A DNA stretch of 64,000 nt from assembly GCF_003435815.1 (NCBI RefSeq), contig NZ_QTUV01000009.1, positions 1-64,000 on the forward strand. Direction: 5' to 3'. Made by a program: the position numbers and the translations under genes. Below the pieces are notes generated by a model, which did no database searches, had not been told where the DNA came from, and worked only from the letters and a program-made list of their open reading frames with translations. Shown piece after piece: positions 1-8,516 of this stretch (position 1 is the first letter of the stretch; each line of letters begins with the position of its first letter). Origin of the DNA: Dorea sp. AM10-31 (GTDB lineage: Bacteria > Bacillota > Clostridia > Lachnospirales > Lachnospiraceae).

Positions 1-70
1 GGTGATAGGTAAAGGATGAAGTATTTCTTGTATGCAGTTTTGAAGGTATATAAAAAATTGTTAAAACCCC

Positions 71-99
71 TTGCAAAATATATTGCATGGGTTTATACT
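71..99 (+). promoter_or_regulatory. Promoter of tRNA-Asn
   Basis: A -35 box TTGCAA at 71-76 and a -10 box TATACT at 94-99 are separated by 17 bp and lie just upstream of the tRNA. This is a normal sigma-A layout; the start would fall near 106. Confidence 0.6.
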
Positions 100-109
100 A
101 TATAAGTAT

Positions 110-181
110 TCCTCGATAGCTCAGTGGTAGAGCATTCGGCTGTTAACCGAAGGGTCGTTGGTTCGAGCCCAACTCGGGGAG
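110..181 (+). tRNA. tRNA-Asn (GTT)
   Basis: The cloverleaf folds by eye. The 7-bp acceptor stem pairs 110-116 with 174-180 (one T-G wobble). The anticodon stem is 135-139/147-151 with loop CTGTTAA, giving anticodon GTT at 142-144. The T-loop contains GTTCGAGCC. The discriminator is G181, as expected for Asn, and CCA is not encoded. A terminator follows directly. The AT-rich accessory block starts just downstream, so the tRNA may mark an integration point, although no duplicate of its 3' end was seen at the far side of the block. Confidence 0.96.
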
Positions 182-186
182 TTTGT

Positions 187-218
187 AAACCTGTAAGGCA
201 TAAGCTTTACAGGTTTTT
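187..218 (+). terminator. Terminator of tRNA-Asn
   Basis: AAACCTGTAA (187-196) pairs perfectly with TTACAGGTTT (207-216), with T residues continuing after the stem. From here to 547 there are about 330 AT-rich bases in which no convincing gene or operator is visible. Confidence 0.8.
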
Positions 219-547
219 ACTATATTGTAAGATATTGTGTTATAGAAACTGTAGTGTAGAAACACTCAATGGCAGATTCGGCAGATAAGAGCAATGTTCT
301 TGTTTTCAAATATATTTACACGAAATTTTCTAAGATTTTTCGTTGAAATTCCCCATTATCGTATATAACTTTTTAAGAAAAAAGGATTCGTTTGAAGTGA
401 CAGGAGTTACATAAATGAGTACATTGAAAAGGGGGATGTTAATTTTGTAGTGCCGCCTTCAAGTATCTTGGGATGATTTTTTTGACAATTTATGGTAACA
501 TTGTCAAGGATATATTAATGCATAACAACGTGGGGGGGGAGAGTTCT

Positions 548-1300
548 ATGATACAGGTATATTTGTGTGAAGATCAGGAAAAGCAATTATTATATTTTAA
601 ACAAATAATAGAAAAATATATTACGGATACATATAAAGATGCTCGAATTGTATCAGCCAGGAAAAATCCAGAGCATATATTGCTGGACATGAGAGAATGT
701 GGAGAAAATCCGGCATTGTTTTTTATAGACATCCAATTGGATGGATATATTATGAATGGGTTTGAATTGGCGAAAAAAATAAAAAAGAATGTTAAAAATA
801 GTTATATTGTATTTTTGACATCTTGTAATGAATTGGCTTATAAAGCTTTTGAGTATGAATTAGAAGCGGTGGAATATATAGTGAAGGAACCACAGGATTT
901 TCTCGCAGGAAAGATGAGTATAAGAATAGAAAGAAGATTGGACAGAGTATTTCGAAAAATAGAGGAATCTACAAGTGGAGATATACATCCGACGGTAAGA
1001 GTAGAGTCAGGAAGTCGGATTATAGAAATTCCGATAAAGGATATTGTTGTAGTACAGGCAATAAAAAGTAGCCATTTGGTAGATATTTATACAACAAGTC
1101 AAAAGATACGAATTAAAGTGACATTAAAAAATATGCTTGAGAAACTGGGAGAAGAATTTACATACGTAAATAAATCATGTATTGTTCAGAAGAGATTGAT
1201 TAGAGAGATTAATAAGAAGAATTATTTTGCAATTATGTCAGGAGGATTGCAAGTAGAGATTTCATATAGAGAAATGAGAAAATTGGTAAAAGAGCAGTAG
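548..1300 (+). CDS. AgrA/LytTR-family response regulator
   Basis: Cytoplasmic response regulator of 250 residues. An N-terminal receiver domain (about 1-125) has the acidic pair ED at 8-9 and the phospho-acceptor Asp61 in LFFIDIQ, close to Asp59 of AgrA. A LytTR DNA-binding domain follows (about 145-250). The ATG at 548 is preferred to the upstream frame extension because a strong G-rich RBS ends about 5 nt before it and the receiver fold starts exactly there. It is followed after 16 nt by its GHKL kinase gene. It probably controls the promoter at 2677-2742, which carries LytTR-type direct repeats. AgrA-like function is inferred; the cognate signal is not visible. Confidence 0.88.
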   Translation: MIQVYLCEDQEKQLLYFKQIIEKYITDTYKDARIVSARKNPEHILLDMRECGENPALFFIDIQLDGYIMNGFELAKKIKKNVKNSYIVFLTSCNELAYKAFEYELEAVEYIVKEPQDFLAGKMSIRIERRLDRVFRKIEESTSGDIHPTVRVESGSRIIEIPIKDIVVVQAIKSSHLVDIYTTSQKIRIKVTLKNMLEKLGEEFTYVNKSCIVQKRLIREINKKNYFAIMSGGLQVEISYREMRKLVKEQ

Positions 1301-1316
1301 AGATGGAGGAAGGAGA

Positions 1317-2624
1317 ATGATTTATAATGTAATAAGCTGCCTTTGCACAGGGATTTTTCTTTGTATAGCGACGACGGAATTATTGACACAAAAATTAAAA
1401 AGTGTAGAAAAATTATTTATCATTAGTGTAATTACAGGACTAACGTTGGCAGGAAGTATGCTTGGACACTTGGTTGGTCTGATTGTTCTGCCTGTGGTTT
1501 TAGTAATAATTTTTTTTACGGTAGATGAAAAAAGAATTATCAATGTAGGATTAGCAGCGGTAGGAAGTATGCTGAATATCTTGCTAAATAATTTTTGCCT
1601 TCTGGTTTTAGATTCTGTTTTTCATATAAGTGTGGAAAGTATAGTAGCCAGATATTGGATTTACTTTTACATTTTTTATGGAGTGATTTTAACATATGTG
1701 ATGAAGGGAGTAGGAAAATTATTATACTCGGAAAGAAGAATGAAAAAAATGTTTTTTACCGTATCTAAGCGTATTCAGAAAGCGGTGGCTATAAATATAT
1801 TAGTATATATGGTGATATTTATTATAAACATTTCTATGGGTGAAAAAGTGGGTTATCCCACCGGCGGTTTAGCTTTTAATAATATATTATTTTTGTTGTG
1901 TTTGATAGTAACAACATGGCTTCTTGTGAATGTTACAAAGGGAATTGAAGCAGAAGAGAAACAAAAGACCATGCTTCACCAGCAGGAATTGTTAGAAAAT
2001 TATGTAGAAAATCTCGAAAAGATGTTAGAAGAGACAAGGGCTTTTCGCCATGACTATAAAAATATTTTATCCACGATGTCAGGATATATTCGTGAAAATG
2101 AAATGGAGGAATTACGGACCTTCTTTTATAAAAAAATTTATTTACCAGAGGGAAAAGTGGAAGCGCAATCTATGGCATGGGGAAGCCTGAAAAATATTAA
2201 ACCAATGGAAATAAAAGGGTTTTTATATGAGAAATTGTTATCGGCTTTCGCAAAAAACATAGATGTACGGGTAAATATAGCTGAAAATCTGACAGTTGAT
2301 TATAAGTATATGGAAGAGTTGGTTCGTATATTGGGCATATTTCTTGATAATGCGATTGAGGAAACAGAGTTTATGAAAAATGGCGAAATTGAAATTATTA
2401 TACAAGAGACTACAAAGGGAGTTCGATTTTGTATACAAAATAATTTTGAAAATCAGCCGGATATTTCTCGCATGACACAGAAAGGACATTCTACAAAAGG
2501 GGAAGGAAGAGGAAATGGCTTATACTGGGCAGAACAAGTTTTAGAGAAACATGAAGACATGATTCATAACTTGAAAATAGAGAAAGAGAGAGTGATTCAA
2601 GAGTTGGAAATTATAACAAAATAA
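1317..2624 (+). CDS. AgrC-like GHKL sensor histidine kinase
   Basis: Membrane sensor kinase of 435 residues. The first ~205 residues hold about six hydrophobic segments, then a coiled linker leads to the phospho-acceptor His245 in RAFRHDYKNI, the HPK10 pattern used by AgrC-type kinases. The ATPase domain has an N-box (LDNAIEE, about 340) and a glycine-rich G-box (about 393-400). ATG 1317 has the RBS GGAGGAAGGAG. It forms a pair with the LytTR regulator upstream. AgrC-type kinases normally read a cyclic peptide made by AgrB/AgrD; here only a broken agrB-like remnant is nearby, so the ligand may come from elsewhere or the pathway is decaying. Confidence 0.87.
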   Translation: MIYNVISCLCTGIFLCIATTELLTQKLKSVEKLFIISVITGLTLAGSMLGHLVGLIVLPVVLVIIFFTVDEKRIINVGLAAVGSMLNILLNNFCLLVLDSVFHISVESIVARYWIYFYIFYGVILTYVMKGVGKLLYSERRMKKMFFTVSKRIQKAVAINILVYMVIFIINISMGEKVGYPTGGLAFNNILFLLCLIVTTWLLVNVTKGIEAEEKQKTMLHQQELLENYVENLEKMLEETRAFRHDYKNILSTMSGYIRENEMEELRTFFYKKIYLPEGKVEAQSMAWGSLKNIKPMEIKGFLYEKLLSAFAKNIDVRVNIAENLTVDYKYMEELVRILGIFLDNAIEETEFMKNGEIEIIIQETTKGVRFCIQNNFENQPDISRMTQKGHSTKGEGRGNGLYWAEQVLEKHEDMIHNLKIEKERVIQELEIITK

Positions 2625-2638
2625 AGAAATAAGGTATA

Positions 2639-2677
2639 AAAAGTATCGTAGGAAATGATTCTTACGGTACTTTTTTA
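2639..2677 (+). terminator. Terminator after the kinase gene
   Basis: AAAGTATCGTA and TACGGTACTTT form a stem followed by a T-run, 15 nt after the kinase stop codon. It separates the two-component pair from the downstream operon. Confidence 0.75.
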
Positions 2678-2742
2678 CATTGGGGATCAAAAAGTGTACG
2701 TTGAGGATAAAAGAATGAAAAAATCTGAAAAAAGAATATAAT
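2677..2742 (+). promoter_or_regulatory. Tandem LytTR-type operator and promoter
   Basis: Two direct repeats, ACATTGGGGAT (2677-2687) and ACGTTGAGGAT (2698-2708), are spaced 21 bp start to start (two helical turns), the arrangement bound by AgrA-type LytTR regulators. A perfect -10 box TATAAT lies at 2737-2742 with no good -35 box, as expected for an activator-dependent promoter. It would drive the remnant at 2788 and the ABC genes downstream. Binding by the regulator encoded at 548 is inferred. Confidence 0.65.
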
Positions 2743-2787
2743 ATTCTTAAAAAGAAAGACAAAACAGATTTTTTCAGAGAAGAGGCG

Positions 2788-3052
2788 ATGATGAAGAATT
2801 ATACAAAAGCATTAGCGGAACAAATAGTTGCAGTAATGGATAGATATAATAATTATGAAGAATTGGAGAAAATAGTGATTTGCTATGGAACGGTCGTTGT
2901 TTCAAGATGGTGTATTTGTAATGCTAAATGTCATTGTAGGAATACTCCAGCTGGATATTCTTCCAATTTCAATACGGCAGCACTTCTTGGCGATTATTCC
3001 ACAGCATAAGGAAATTTATCAATGTATAGCGGTATTTTCCGCTATACATTGA
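2788..3052 (+). pseudogene. Probable decayed agrB-like gene (or Cys-rich peptide)
   Basis: The frame from 2788 gives 73 codons ending at 3009. Its first ~34 residues (ALAEQIVAVMDR... EELEKIVICYG) resemble the N-terminus of AgrB peptidases, in which a YG motif precedes the first membrane helix. After YG this frame becomes Cys-rich and unlike AgrB, but the +1 frame (2882-3052) continues with a hydrophobic segment (GVFVMLNVIVGILQ) that would be the first helix. A frameshift near 2885 would explain this. No catalytic His/Cys region of AgrB remains. An alternative is a genuine small Cys-rich peptide made from frame 0; the RBS (AGAGG) and operator-controlled promoter make expression possible. Confidence 0.4.
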
Positions 3053-3053
3053 T
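3018..3053 (+). terminator. Perfect 15-bp hairpin
   Basis: A 15-bp perfect inverted repeat (3018-3032 with 3039-3053) encloses a 6-nt loop, TATTTT. There is no T-run after it, so it may attenuate, stabilise or process the operon transcript rather than end it fully. It overlaps the end of the agrB-like remnant. Confidence 0.55.
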
Positions 3054-3100
3054 AGTGGGTTAATGCTAGAATATAATAGCATAGAATGGAGGAAGAGAGT

Positions 3101-3574
3101 ATGAAAAGAAATCGTCGAAAACGCGTATTTTCTATTATATGCTATATTATAAATATCATTATTGTTTTTTACCCTTGGATTATTGTAGGTAATACAAAAT
3201 ATAATATTGTTCAACTGAAAAGAAAGATTGAAACGATAGGAATACATACAATGATTAAACGAAACGGGCTAATAGTAGACAATCCTAATTTCGTAGGGGC
3301 TATGGTTAAGGTTCAGGTTGTTCTTTACTTTTGCTTTATCCTTTTGTGTCTTGGATATATTGTGTGTGTAGTAATCGGAAAAAACTGGAGACTGAATTTA
3401 GTGACATTTTACGCATCAATTGGGCTTATGATTGTTAATATAACTGGATATAGTATAGCGTCTCTTTGTACAAATACCATACAAGGAACACTCTTCCCGA
3501 TAATAACAGTAATAATAACCCTGATCGAATTATTGAGTTCAGCATTACCGGAAAAAAAAACTGCAAAAAAATAA
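3101..3574 (+). CDS. Membrane protein, probable N-terminal part of split ABC permease
   Basis: 157 residues with four hydrophobic segments (about 10-31, 70-93, 102-123 and 132-150) and a basic end EKKTAKK. ATG 3101 is preceded by AGGAAGAGAGT. I do not recognise it as a free-standing family. The stop TAA (3572-3574) directly follows the slippery heptamer A-AAA-AAA (3565-3571), and a -1 shift there enters exactly the permease frame that follows. The permease has no usable start of its own near the junction, so I infer that this is the N-terminal domain of one ~879-residue protein, made by programmed frameshifting or broken by loss of one A in a homopolymer. Confidence 0.7.
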   Translation: MKRNRRKRVFSIICYIINIIIVFYPWIIVGNTKYNIVQLKRKIETIGIHTMIKRNGLIVDNPNFVGAMVKVQVVLYFCFILLCLGYIVCVVIGKNWRLNLVTFYASIGLMIVNITGYSIASLCTNTIQGTLFPIITVIITLIELLSSALPEKKTAKK

Positions 3575-5739
3575 TAGTTGAAGAATTTCAAAACAGGTAT
3601 AAAAAATATTATTTAAAAATAAAAAATAATGAAGGATATAGTGCGCTTTTTTACAAAATATTATGGAAACTTTTCAGGAGTAATTGGAAAAATTATGTAA
3701 TGGTGCTGCTCAGTGGCAGTTTAGCATTGGGCATATTTTTCTGTGGCTTTGGCATGCAGAAGTTATTTGCTTTAAATTACAGAATAAATAAGTCAGTGAT
3801 GGGAAATGATACGCAGTTTTTACTAAAATTGTATGCGCCACTTGAACTTATATTATTATTTACAATCATTTTGCTTCTTCTATATTATGTTAAATGCAGT
3901 ACAAATAACTATGAGATGCTTGTGACATTGGGAATGGAGAAAAAACTTTCTGTCTATATTAGAGTTATAGAAAGCATTTTTGGAGGAATCATTATTGGAA
4001 TAGCAGGGATAGTGGCTGGCAAATTGTTGCTGAATATTTTTGTCTACGTGTTGGAGAAATGGGCAAATTTATCAATGGATATACAGAGTATAGGGGCAGA
4101 TTGTTATATTAAAGCTCTATCCATCACAGGGGTAATATATATTTTTTCCTGTATGTTTACAAGAGATATTTATGGGAGTTTCCAGATGGGAAATTCAGTA
4201 GATAAACGTGATATACAAGAGCGTATGCCAAAGCGGTTTCTTAAAGTTTTGACAGCAATTGGAATGGTTTTATGTGTCAGCCAACTTTATCGATATAGTA
4301 AAATATACAATTTTGAGTCGTTTTATATTATTGGAGTTTTCTTAGGCGGACTGCTAGTGTTGTTTAGATACATGTCAGCGTATCTTTGTATAAAGCGACG
4401 AAAAAAAATCAGCTATTTGTATAAAATGATAGAAGAAAATAAAATGTGGAATAAATCTCTGACACAAACGGGATATTTATACGCATTAACGGTTGTGCAT
4501 TTATGCGTATTATTTTTATTTTCTTTTCAAATTATCTCTATTATTCTGGTCGTAAAGCCACAACAATTGTATCCCTATGATATAGTTTGTATCGCTGATG
4601 ATGGAGATAGGTCTGTTTTTAATAAAATGGCAATTGATTACAAAGTAAATATAGAAGAATATCCGATGGTACGTATTTCGAATTTCGATTGTACAGAACG
4701 CTTGGAATCTTTTGGAGAAAAAACTGTACAGGGACAACAGATTGGAATATCGGAAAGTACATATCATAAGTTGAAGGAAAAATTAGATCAATCGTATGTG
4801 CCAAAACCACTTGGATTATCGAAAGATGGAAAAAATATTTATATTGTTCATCAACAGGATATGTCTATAAAAGCACAACCGACAGATTTTTGGATGCATT
4901 CGAGGAAACCGCTTCTGCATATTGGGCAGCCATGTACCAGAATTAGCAGAGAAACAGCGCTTACTGCGCTAAGGAGTGATATAGGATACTACTTTAAGGA
5001 AATCCGCGGAGAGGAAATAGAGAGTCTTATAGGTGTTTTTGGACAAGGAATTAAGGAGAATATCATTGTCTTATCGGATAACTATTTTGATGTAGCGCAA
5101 GAATGGTGGAAGACAAGAAATATTTATACAGGAAGGGAAATTGAAAATCCGAAGGAGAGAATACCGGATGTAACGATCAGGCAAGGACCAACAAAATTGG
5201 TATTAATTAATGGCGTGAAAAAAATAGATATGCCGGGTATAGAGAAAATATTAAAAAAGTATCAAAAAAAACATATTGATGATGAAGAGTATGATCAGTC
5301 AATACGTTCTTATTATTTAAAAGATATGGCTGAAAATAATTTGATAATGGAAAGAAGTGTTAAAATCGTCATAAATATACTTATGAGTTTGTATTTCTTT
5401 TTGATTGGAGTTTTTTTACTGCTTATTAAATTGATGACAGAAAGGGAAGAGAATAAAAATCGTAATAGGTTTTTAAAATATATGGGCATGCCCCTAAAAG
5501 AACGTGAAAAGATATTATTTAAGGAAAATAGTAAATGTATTTATATTTCGGAGGGAGTTGCATTGGTTTCAGCGTGTTTGTTTTCAATTGTGACTTTTTC
5601 GGTAAGATTATATCCTATAGAAACATGGTGGAAATTTTCAAAATATCTGATTTTATTCTGGAGTATTTATTGTCTGGCATACATAGTTACAATGCAAGGT
5701 GTTGTATTTGGATATATTAGAACTTTGCGGGAGGAATAA
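3571..5739 (+). CDS. FtsX/BceB-like ABC transporter permease (C-terminal part)
   Basis: About 722 residues from the frameshift junction. The segment LFYKILWKLFRSNWKNY leads into the first helix, as in BceB-type permeases of peptide-antibiotic transporters; paired helices follow, then a large extracellular region (about 270-550) and a terminal bundle with the MGM coupling-helix region near the ATPase contact. No ATG, GTG or TTG occurs in frame between 3571 and ATG 3700, which already lies after the conserved start of the family. A TTG exists at 3466 but has no RBS and would add unlike sequence. Its ATPase gene begins 2 nt after the stop. A role in peptide sensing, resistance or export is inferred. 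Confidence 0.75.
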   Translation: MIVEEFQNRYKKYYLKIKNNEGYSALFYKILWKLFRSNWKNYVMVLLSGSLALGIFFCGFGMQKLFALNYRINKSVMGNDTQFLLKLYAPLELILLFTIILLLLYYVKCSTNNYEMLVTLGMEKKLSVYIRVIESIFGGIIIGIAGIVAGKLLLNIFVYVLEKWANLSMDIQSIGADCYIKALSITGVIYIFSCMFTRDIYGSFQMGNSVDKRDIQERMPKRFLKVLTAIGMVLCVSQLYRYSKIYNFESFYIIGVFLGGLLVLFRYMSAYLCIKRRKKISYLYKMIEENKMWNKSLTQTGYLYALTVVHLCVLFLFSFQIISIILVVKPQQLYPYDIVCIADDGDRSVFNKMAIDYKVNIEEYPMVRISNFDCTERLESFGEKTVQGQQIGISESTYHKLKEKLDQSYVPKPLGLSKDGKNIYIVHQQDMSIKAQPTDFWMHSRKPLLHIGQPCTRISRETALTALRSDIGYYFKEIRGEEIESLIGVFGQGIKENIIVLSDNYFDVAQEWWKTRNIYTGREIENPKERIPDVTIRQGPTKLVLINGVKKIDMPGIEKILKKYQKKHIDDEEYDQSIRSYYLKDMAENNLIMERSVKIVINILMSLYFFLIGVFLLLIKLMTEREENKNRNRFLKYMGMPLKEREKILFKENSKCIYISEGVALVSACLFSIVTFSVRLYPIETWWKFSKYLILFWSIYCLAYIVTMQGVVFGYIRTLREE

Positions 5740-5741
5740 AT

Positions 5742-6503
5742 ATGGGAATAATTTTTAAGGCAGAAGAGCTGACAAAGGATTACTATTTAACTAATAATGA
5801 TAGTGAGGAAAGGAATGAAGCAATACATGTTTTGCAAGGAATGGATTTTCAAATAGAAGAAAATGCATATGTAGCGTTTATGGGAAAATCTGGGTGCGGA
5901 AAAACAACACTATTAAAAATTTTGGGACTAATAGAAAAACAAACAAACGGAAAACTGTATTATAAAGATAAGAATATAGGAGATATGTCGGAAAATGACA
6001 GGACGGTAATAAGAAGGCAACAATTAGGATTTGTGTTTCAAGACTATTATTTGATGAATAGTTTATCGGTAGAGGAAAATATTGTACTTCCAATGTTGAT
6101 TGACAAGGCTTGCGCAACAGATAGTATAAAAAGAGCAAAAAAATTTGAGGAAATATTAGAAATCGGCAGGCTTGCTAAGAAAAGGCCTTATGAATTATCT
6201 GGAGGAGAAAAGCAAAGAGTAGCAATTTGTCGTGCATTAATTAATAATCCGGAAGTAATTCTTGCGGATGAACCGACAGGAAATTTAGATTCTAAAACGA
6301 GTGAAGTATTGATTAATCTTTTTCAAGATATTTATGAAAAAATGAATAAGACAATTATCATGGTTACACATGATCCACTGGTGGCGAGTCATTGTAAAAG
6401 AATTATCTTTTTGAAAGATGGACAGATATTAGAGGAGTTGAAAAGAGAAGGAACAAGGGAAGCGTTTTATAATCAGATAATTGGACGAATGCAGAACTTA
6501 TAG
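5742..6503 (+). CDS. ABC transporter ATP-binding protein (BceA/LolD-like)
   Basis: Single ATPase domain of 253 residues with Walker A GKSGCGKTT (about 48-56), Q-loop FQDYYL, signature LSGGEKQRVAICRAL, Walker B VILADEPTGNLDS and H-loop THD. The DEPTGNLD form and the size match the MacB/LolD/BceA class that partners FtsX-like permeases. ATG 5742 follows the RBS GGGAGG and lies 2 nt after the permease stop, so the two are translationally linked and should form one transporter. Likely under the LytTR-type promoter at 2677. Confidence 0.9.
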   Translation: MGIIFKAEELTKDYYLTNNDSEERNEAIHVLQGMDFQIEENAYVAFMGKSGCGKTTLLKILGLIEKQTNGKLYYKDKNIGDMSENDRTVIRRQQLGFVFQDYYLMNSLSVEENIVLPMLIDKACATDSIKRAKKFEEILEIGRLAKKRPYELSGGEKQRVAICRALINNPEVILADEPTGNLDSKTSEVLINLFQDIYEKMNKTIIMVTHDPLVASHCKRIIFLKDGQILEELKREGTREAFYNQIIGRMQNL

Positions 6504-6514
6504 ATAAGAAACTG

Positions 6515-6556
6515 AAGGCGTTTTACAGGCTGTTATAGCATGGAAAACGCCTTGTT
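6515..6556 (+). terminator. Hairpin between the two ABC systems
   Basis: AAGGCGTTTT (6515-6524) pairs with AAAACGCCTT (6544-6553), followed only by GTTTC. It looks like a leaky terminator that would lower expression of the exporter gene downstream. Confidence 0.55.
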
Positions 6557-6588
6557 TCATAATTAGTAGTAGAAAGAGGAAGAATTTC

Positions 6589-8211
6589 ATGAAAAAAATA
6601 ATAAAAAAACAAAATATTATATGGATTGTTTTTTGCTATTTGATTTTAATAGGTAGTTCTTTTCTGCGCCCAATGATTCTGAAAAGGATAATGGATCAGG
6701 GAATTCTTGGGAAAGATATGAAACTGATACTGCAATTTGCATTTTCCCTTATTGTATTGGTAGTCATAGAAGAACTAACCAGCATAATACAGACCAGGCT
6801 ATTTGTGGATATGCAGAATAGACTTGTGATCAGTTTATATACAAAAGCCGGACAAGTATTATTTAGACTAAAACAAAGTTATTTTATGGAGAATAGTTCT
6901 ACGGAAATAGTAAATAAACTGTCAACAGATATTAATAGTGTATGTTCACTTTTTGATAGTAATATTATGTATGTATTAGGATATGCTTTACAAATTATAA
7001 GTGGTGTTATCGGCTTAGTGGTAATTAACTGGAAACTGGCGCTTTTGGTATTATTGGTTGTACCGATAAAATATTTGCTAATTAAGATGTTTGCAGAGAA
7101 AGAAGAAAAATTGTCAGAACAGGAGATAGAAGCGTCTGCAAATTTTTCTTCATGGCTTGGAGATTCTATTAATGGAATACGAGAGATAAAATTATGGAAT
7201 TTATATAGAGAAAAGCAACAGAATTTGATTAGCAAACAGAAAGAGATTTTGGAAATCAATAAGAAAGGTAAACTTATACAAGCATATAATATGTCGACAG
7301 ATTCTGCTTTGAAAGGCTTAATAACAGCGGCTCTATATGGAATAGGCGGATATTTTATTTGTAAGAGTAAACTTACAATAGGGAGTCTCACGGCATTTAT
7401 TACATATAGTAATTATGTGATTAATCCGATATCAATAGTGATGAATTTAAAACTTATATTTGCGCAGATAAAACCATCTATAAAAAGAATAGAAGAATTT
7501 ATTAAGACAGATGTGGAAAAGAAAGAAAATATAGAGGGAAAAATTTGTCAGTTAAAACATAGTATTAATATGGAAAATATTTCTTTTTCTTACACGGAAC
7601 GGTCGATAATGCAAAATGTGAACCTCGAAATCCACAAGGGAGAAAAGATTGCCATTATTGGTGATAACGGAAGCGGAAAATCAACATTGTTATCAATGTT
7701 GCTGCGTTTTATCGAACCAGAACAGGGAAATATTTATATAGATGGTGTGGATATAAAAGAATATGATATAGACCAATATAGAAGTATGTTTAGTGTCGTA
7801 AGCCAGAATATTTATTTGTTTGCGGATACATTGTGGAATAATATTGTCATGGGAAAAAATATAGGACTGGAGGAAATGAATCAAAAGCTTGAGAAAATGG
7901 ATATGAAAGGATTTTTAAAAAAATTGCCAAATGGGTATGAGAGCAGTTTACAAAAAAATGGAGAAAATCTTTCGGGGGGTGAACGGCAGAAGATAGGTCT
8001 GCTTCGGGCACTTATAAAAGATTCACCGATTTTAATATTAGATGAGGCAACCTCCAGCATTGATAAAGATTATGACAAATTTATTCATGATATGCTTCTG
8101 AATGATTGTTCAAACAAGACGATTATCGTGATTACACATAAACAAGAAAATTTGGAAGGTATGGATAGAATATTTCAGATGAAAGAACATAGGCTGATAG
8201 AGCAGATGTGA
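6589..8211 (+). CDS. ABC exporter, fused membrane and ATPase domains
   Basis: Type-I half exporter of 540 residues. Residues 1-310 form a six-helix membrane domain. The C-terminal ATPase has Walker A GDNGSGKST, signature LSGGERQKIGLLRAL, Walker B ILILDEATSSID and H-loop ITHK. There is no N-terminal C39 peptidase domain, so it is not a self-cleaving bacteriocin exporter; a homodimer exporting a peptide or drug is plausible. It closes the AT-rich block, and the substrate cannot be read from sequence. Confidence 0.88.
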   Translation: MKKIIKKQNIIWIVFCYLILIGSSFLRPMILKRIMDQGILGKDMKLILQFAFSLIVLVVIEELTSIIQTRLFVDMQNRLVISLYTKAGQVLFRLKQSYFMENSSTEIVNKLSTDINSVCSLFDSNIMYVLGYALQIISGVIGLVVINWKLALLVLLVVPIKYLLIKMFAEKEEKLSEQEIEASANFSSWLGDSINGIREIKLWNLYREKQQNLISKQKEILEINKKGKLIQAYNMSTDSALKGLITAALYGIGGYFICKSKLTIGSLTAFITYSNYVINPISIVMNLKLIFAQIKPSIKRIEEFIKTDVEKKENIEGKICQLKHSINMENISFSYTERSIMQNVNLEIHKGEKIAIIGDNGSGKSTLLSMLLRFIEPEQGNIYIDGVDIKEYDIDQYRSMFSVVSQNIYLFADTLWNNIVMGKNIGLEEMNQKLEKMDMKGFLKKLPNGYESSLQKNGENLSGGERQKIGLLRALIKDSPILILDEATSSIDKDYDKFIHDMLLNDCSNKTIIVITHKQENLEGMDRIFQMKEHRLIEQM

Positions 8212-8265
8212 TGTATATAATTAGGCATATTATGGCAAAGAGGTACCAGAAAGAAAATGTTATAT

Positions 8266-8310
8266 AAAGCTTTCAGTTCTTCTTTATCTAAATAACTGAG
8301 AGCTTTATTT
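8266..8310 (+). terminator. Terminator at the end of the accessory block
   Basis: AAAGCTTTCAGTT (8266-8278) pairs with AACTGAGAGCTTT, followed by ATTTT. Base composition becomes less AT-rich beyond this point, where the nucleoside operon begins. Confidence 0.65.
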
Positions 8311-8315
8311 TAATG

Positions 8316-8443
8316 TATAATGACTGTAAAATAGCAAAAGGACAAATGTCCTGAATTCATGGCAGAAATAATTTGATTTTATTTTAACAGAGTAAAACTG
8401 CCGGACATAATTCCTACACATTTTTGCGCTATTTTTTTATAAT
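8316..8443 (+). promoter_or_regulatory. Leader of the crp-like/nucleoside operon
   Basis: Two possible -10 boxes TATAAT lie at 8316-8321 and 8438-8443, both with weak -35 boxes. A 14-bp palindrome AGGACAAATGTCCT sits at 8339-8352, just after the expected first start site, and could be an operator for the Crp-type regulator encoded next. The rest of 8211-8516 shows no gene. Confidence 0.4.
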
Positions 8444-8516
8444 AGGAAATGGAAATAAGGAAATATCCATTTCATTCTTTGATGCCAATAAACTGCAGTG
8501 AGGAAGGAAGACTAAA

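Noticed and set aside
3466-3570. TTG start at 3466 for the permease
   Set aside because: No RBS, and the added residues are the out-of-frame image of the upstream membrane gene.
183-8500. Search for a second copy of the tRNA-Asn 3' end as an attachment site
   Set aside because: No repeat of the tRNA end and no integrase gene was seen, so integration is not claimed.
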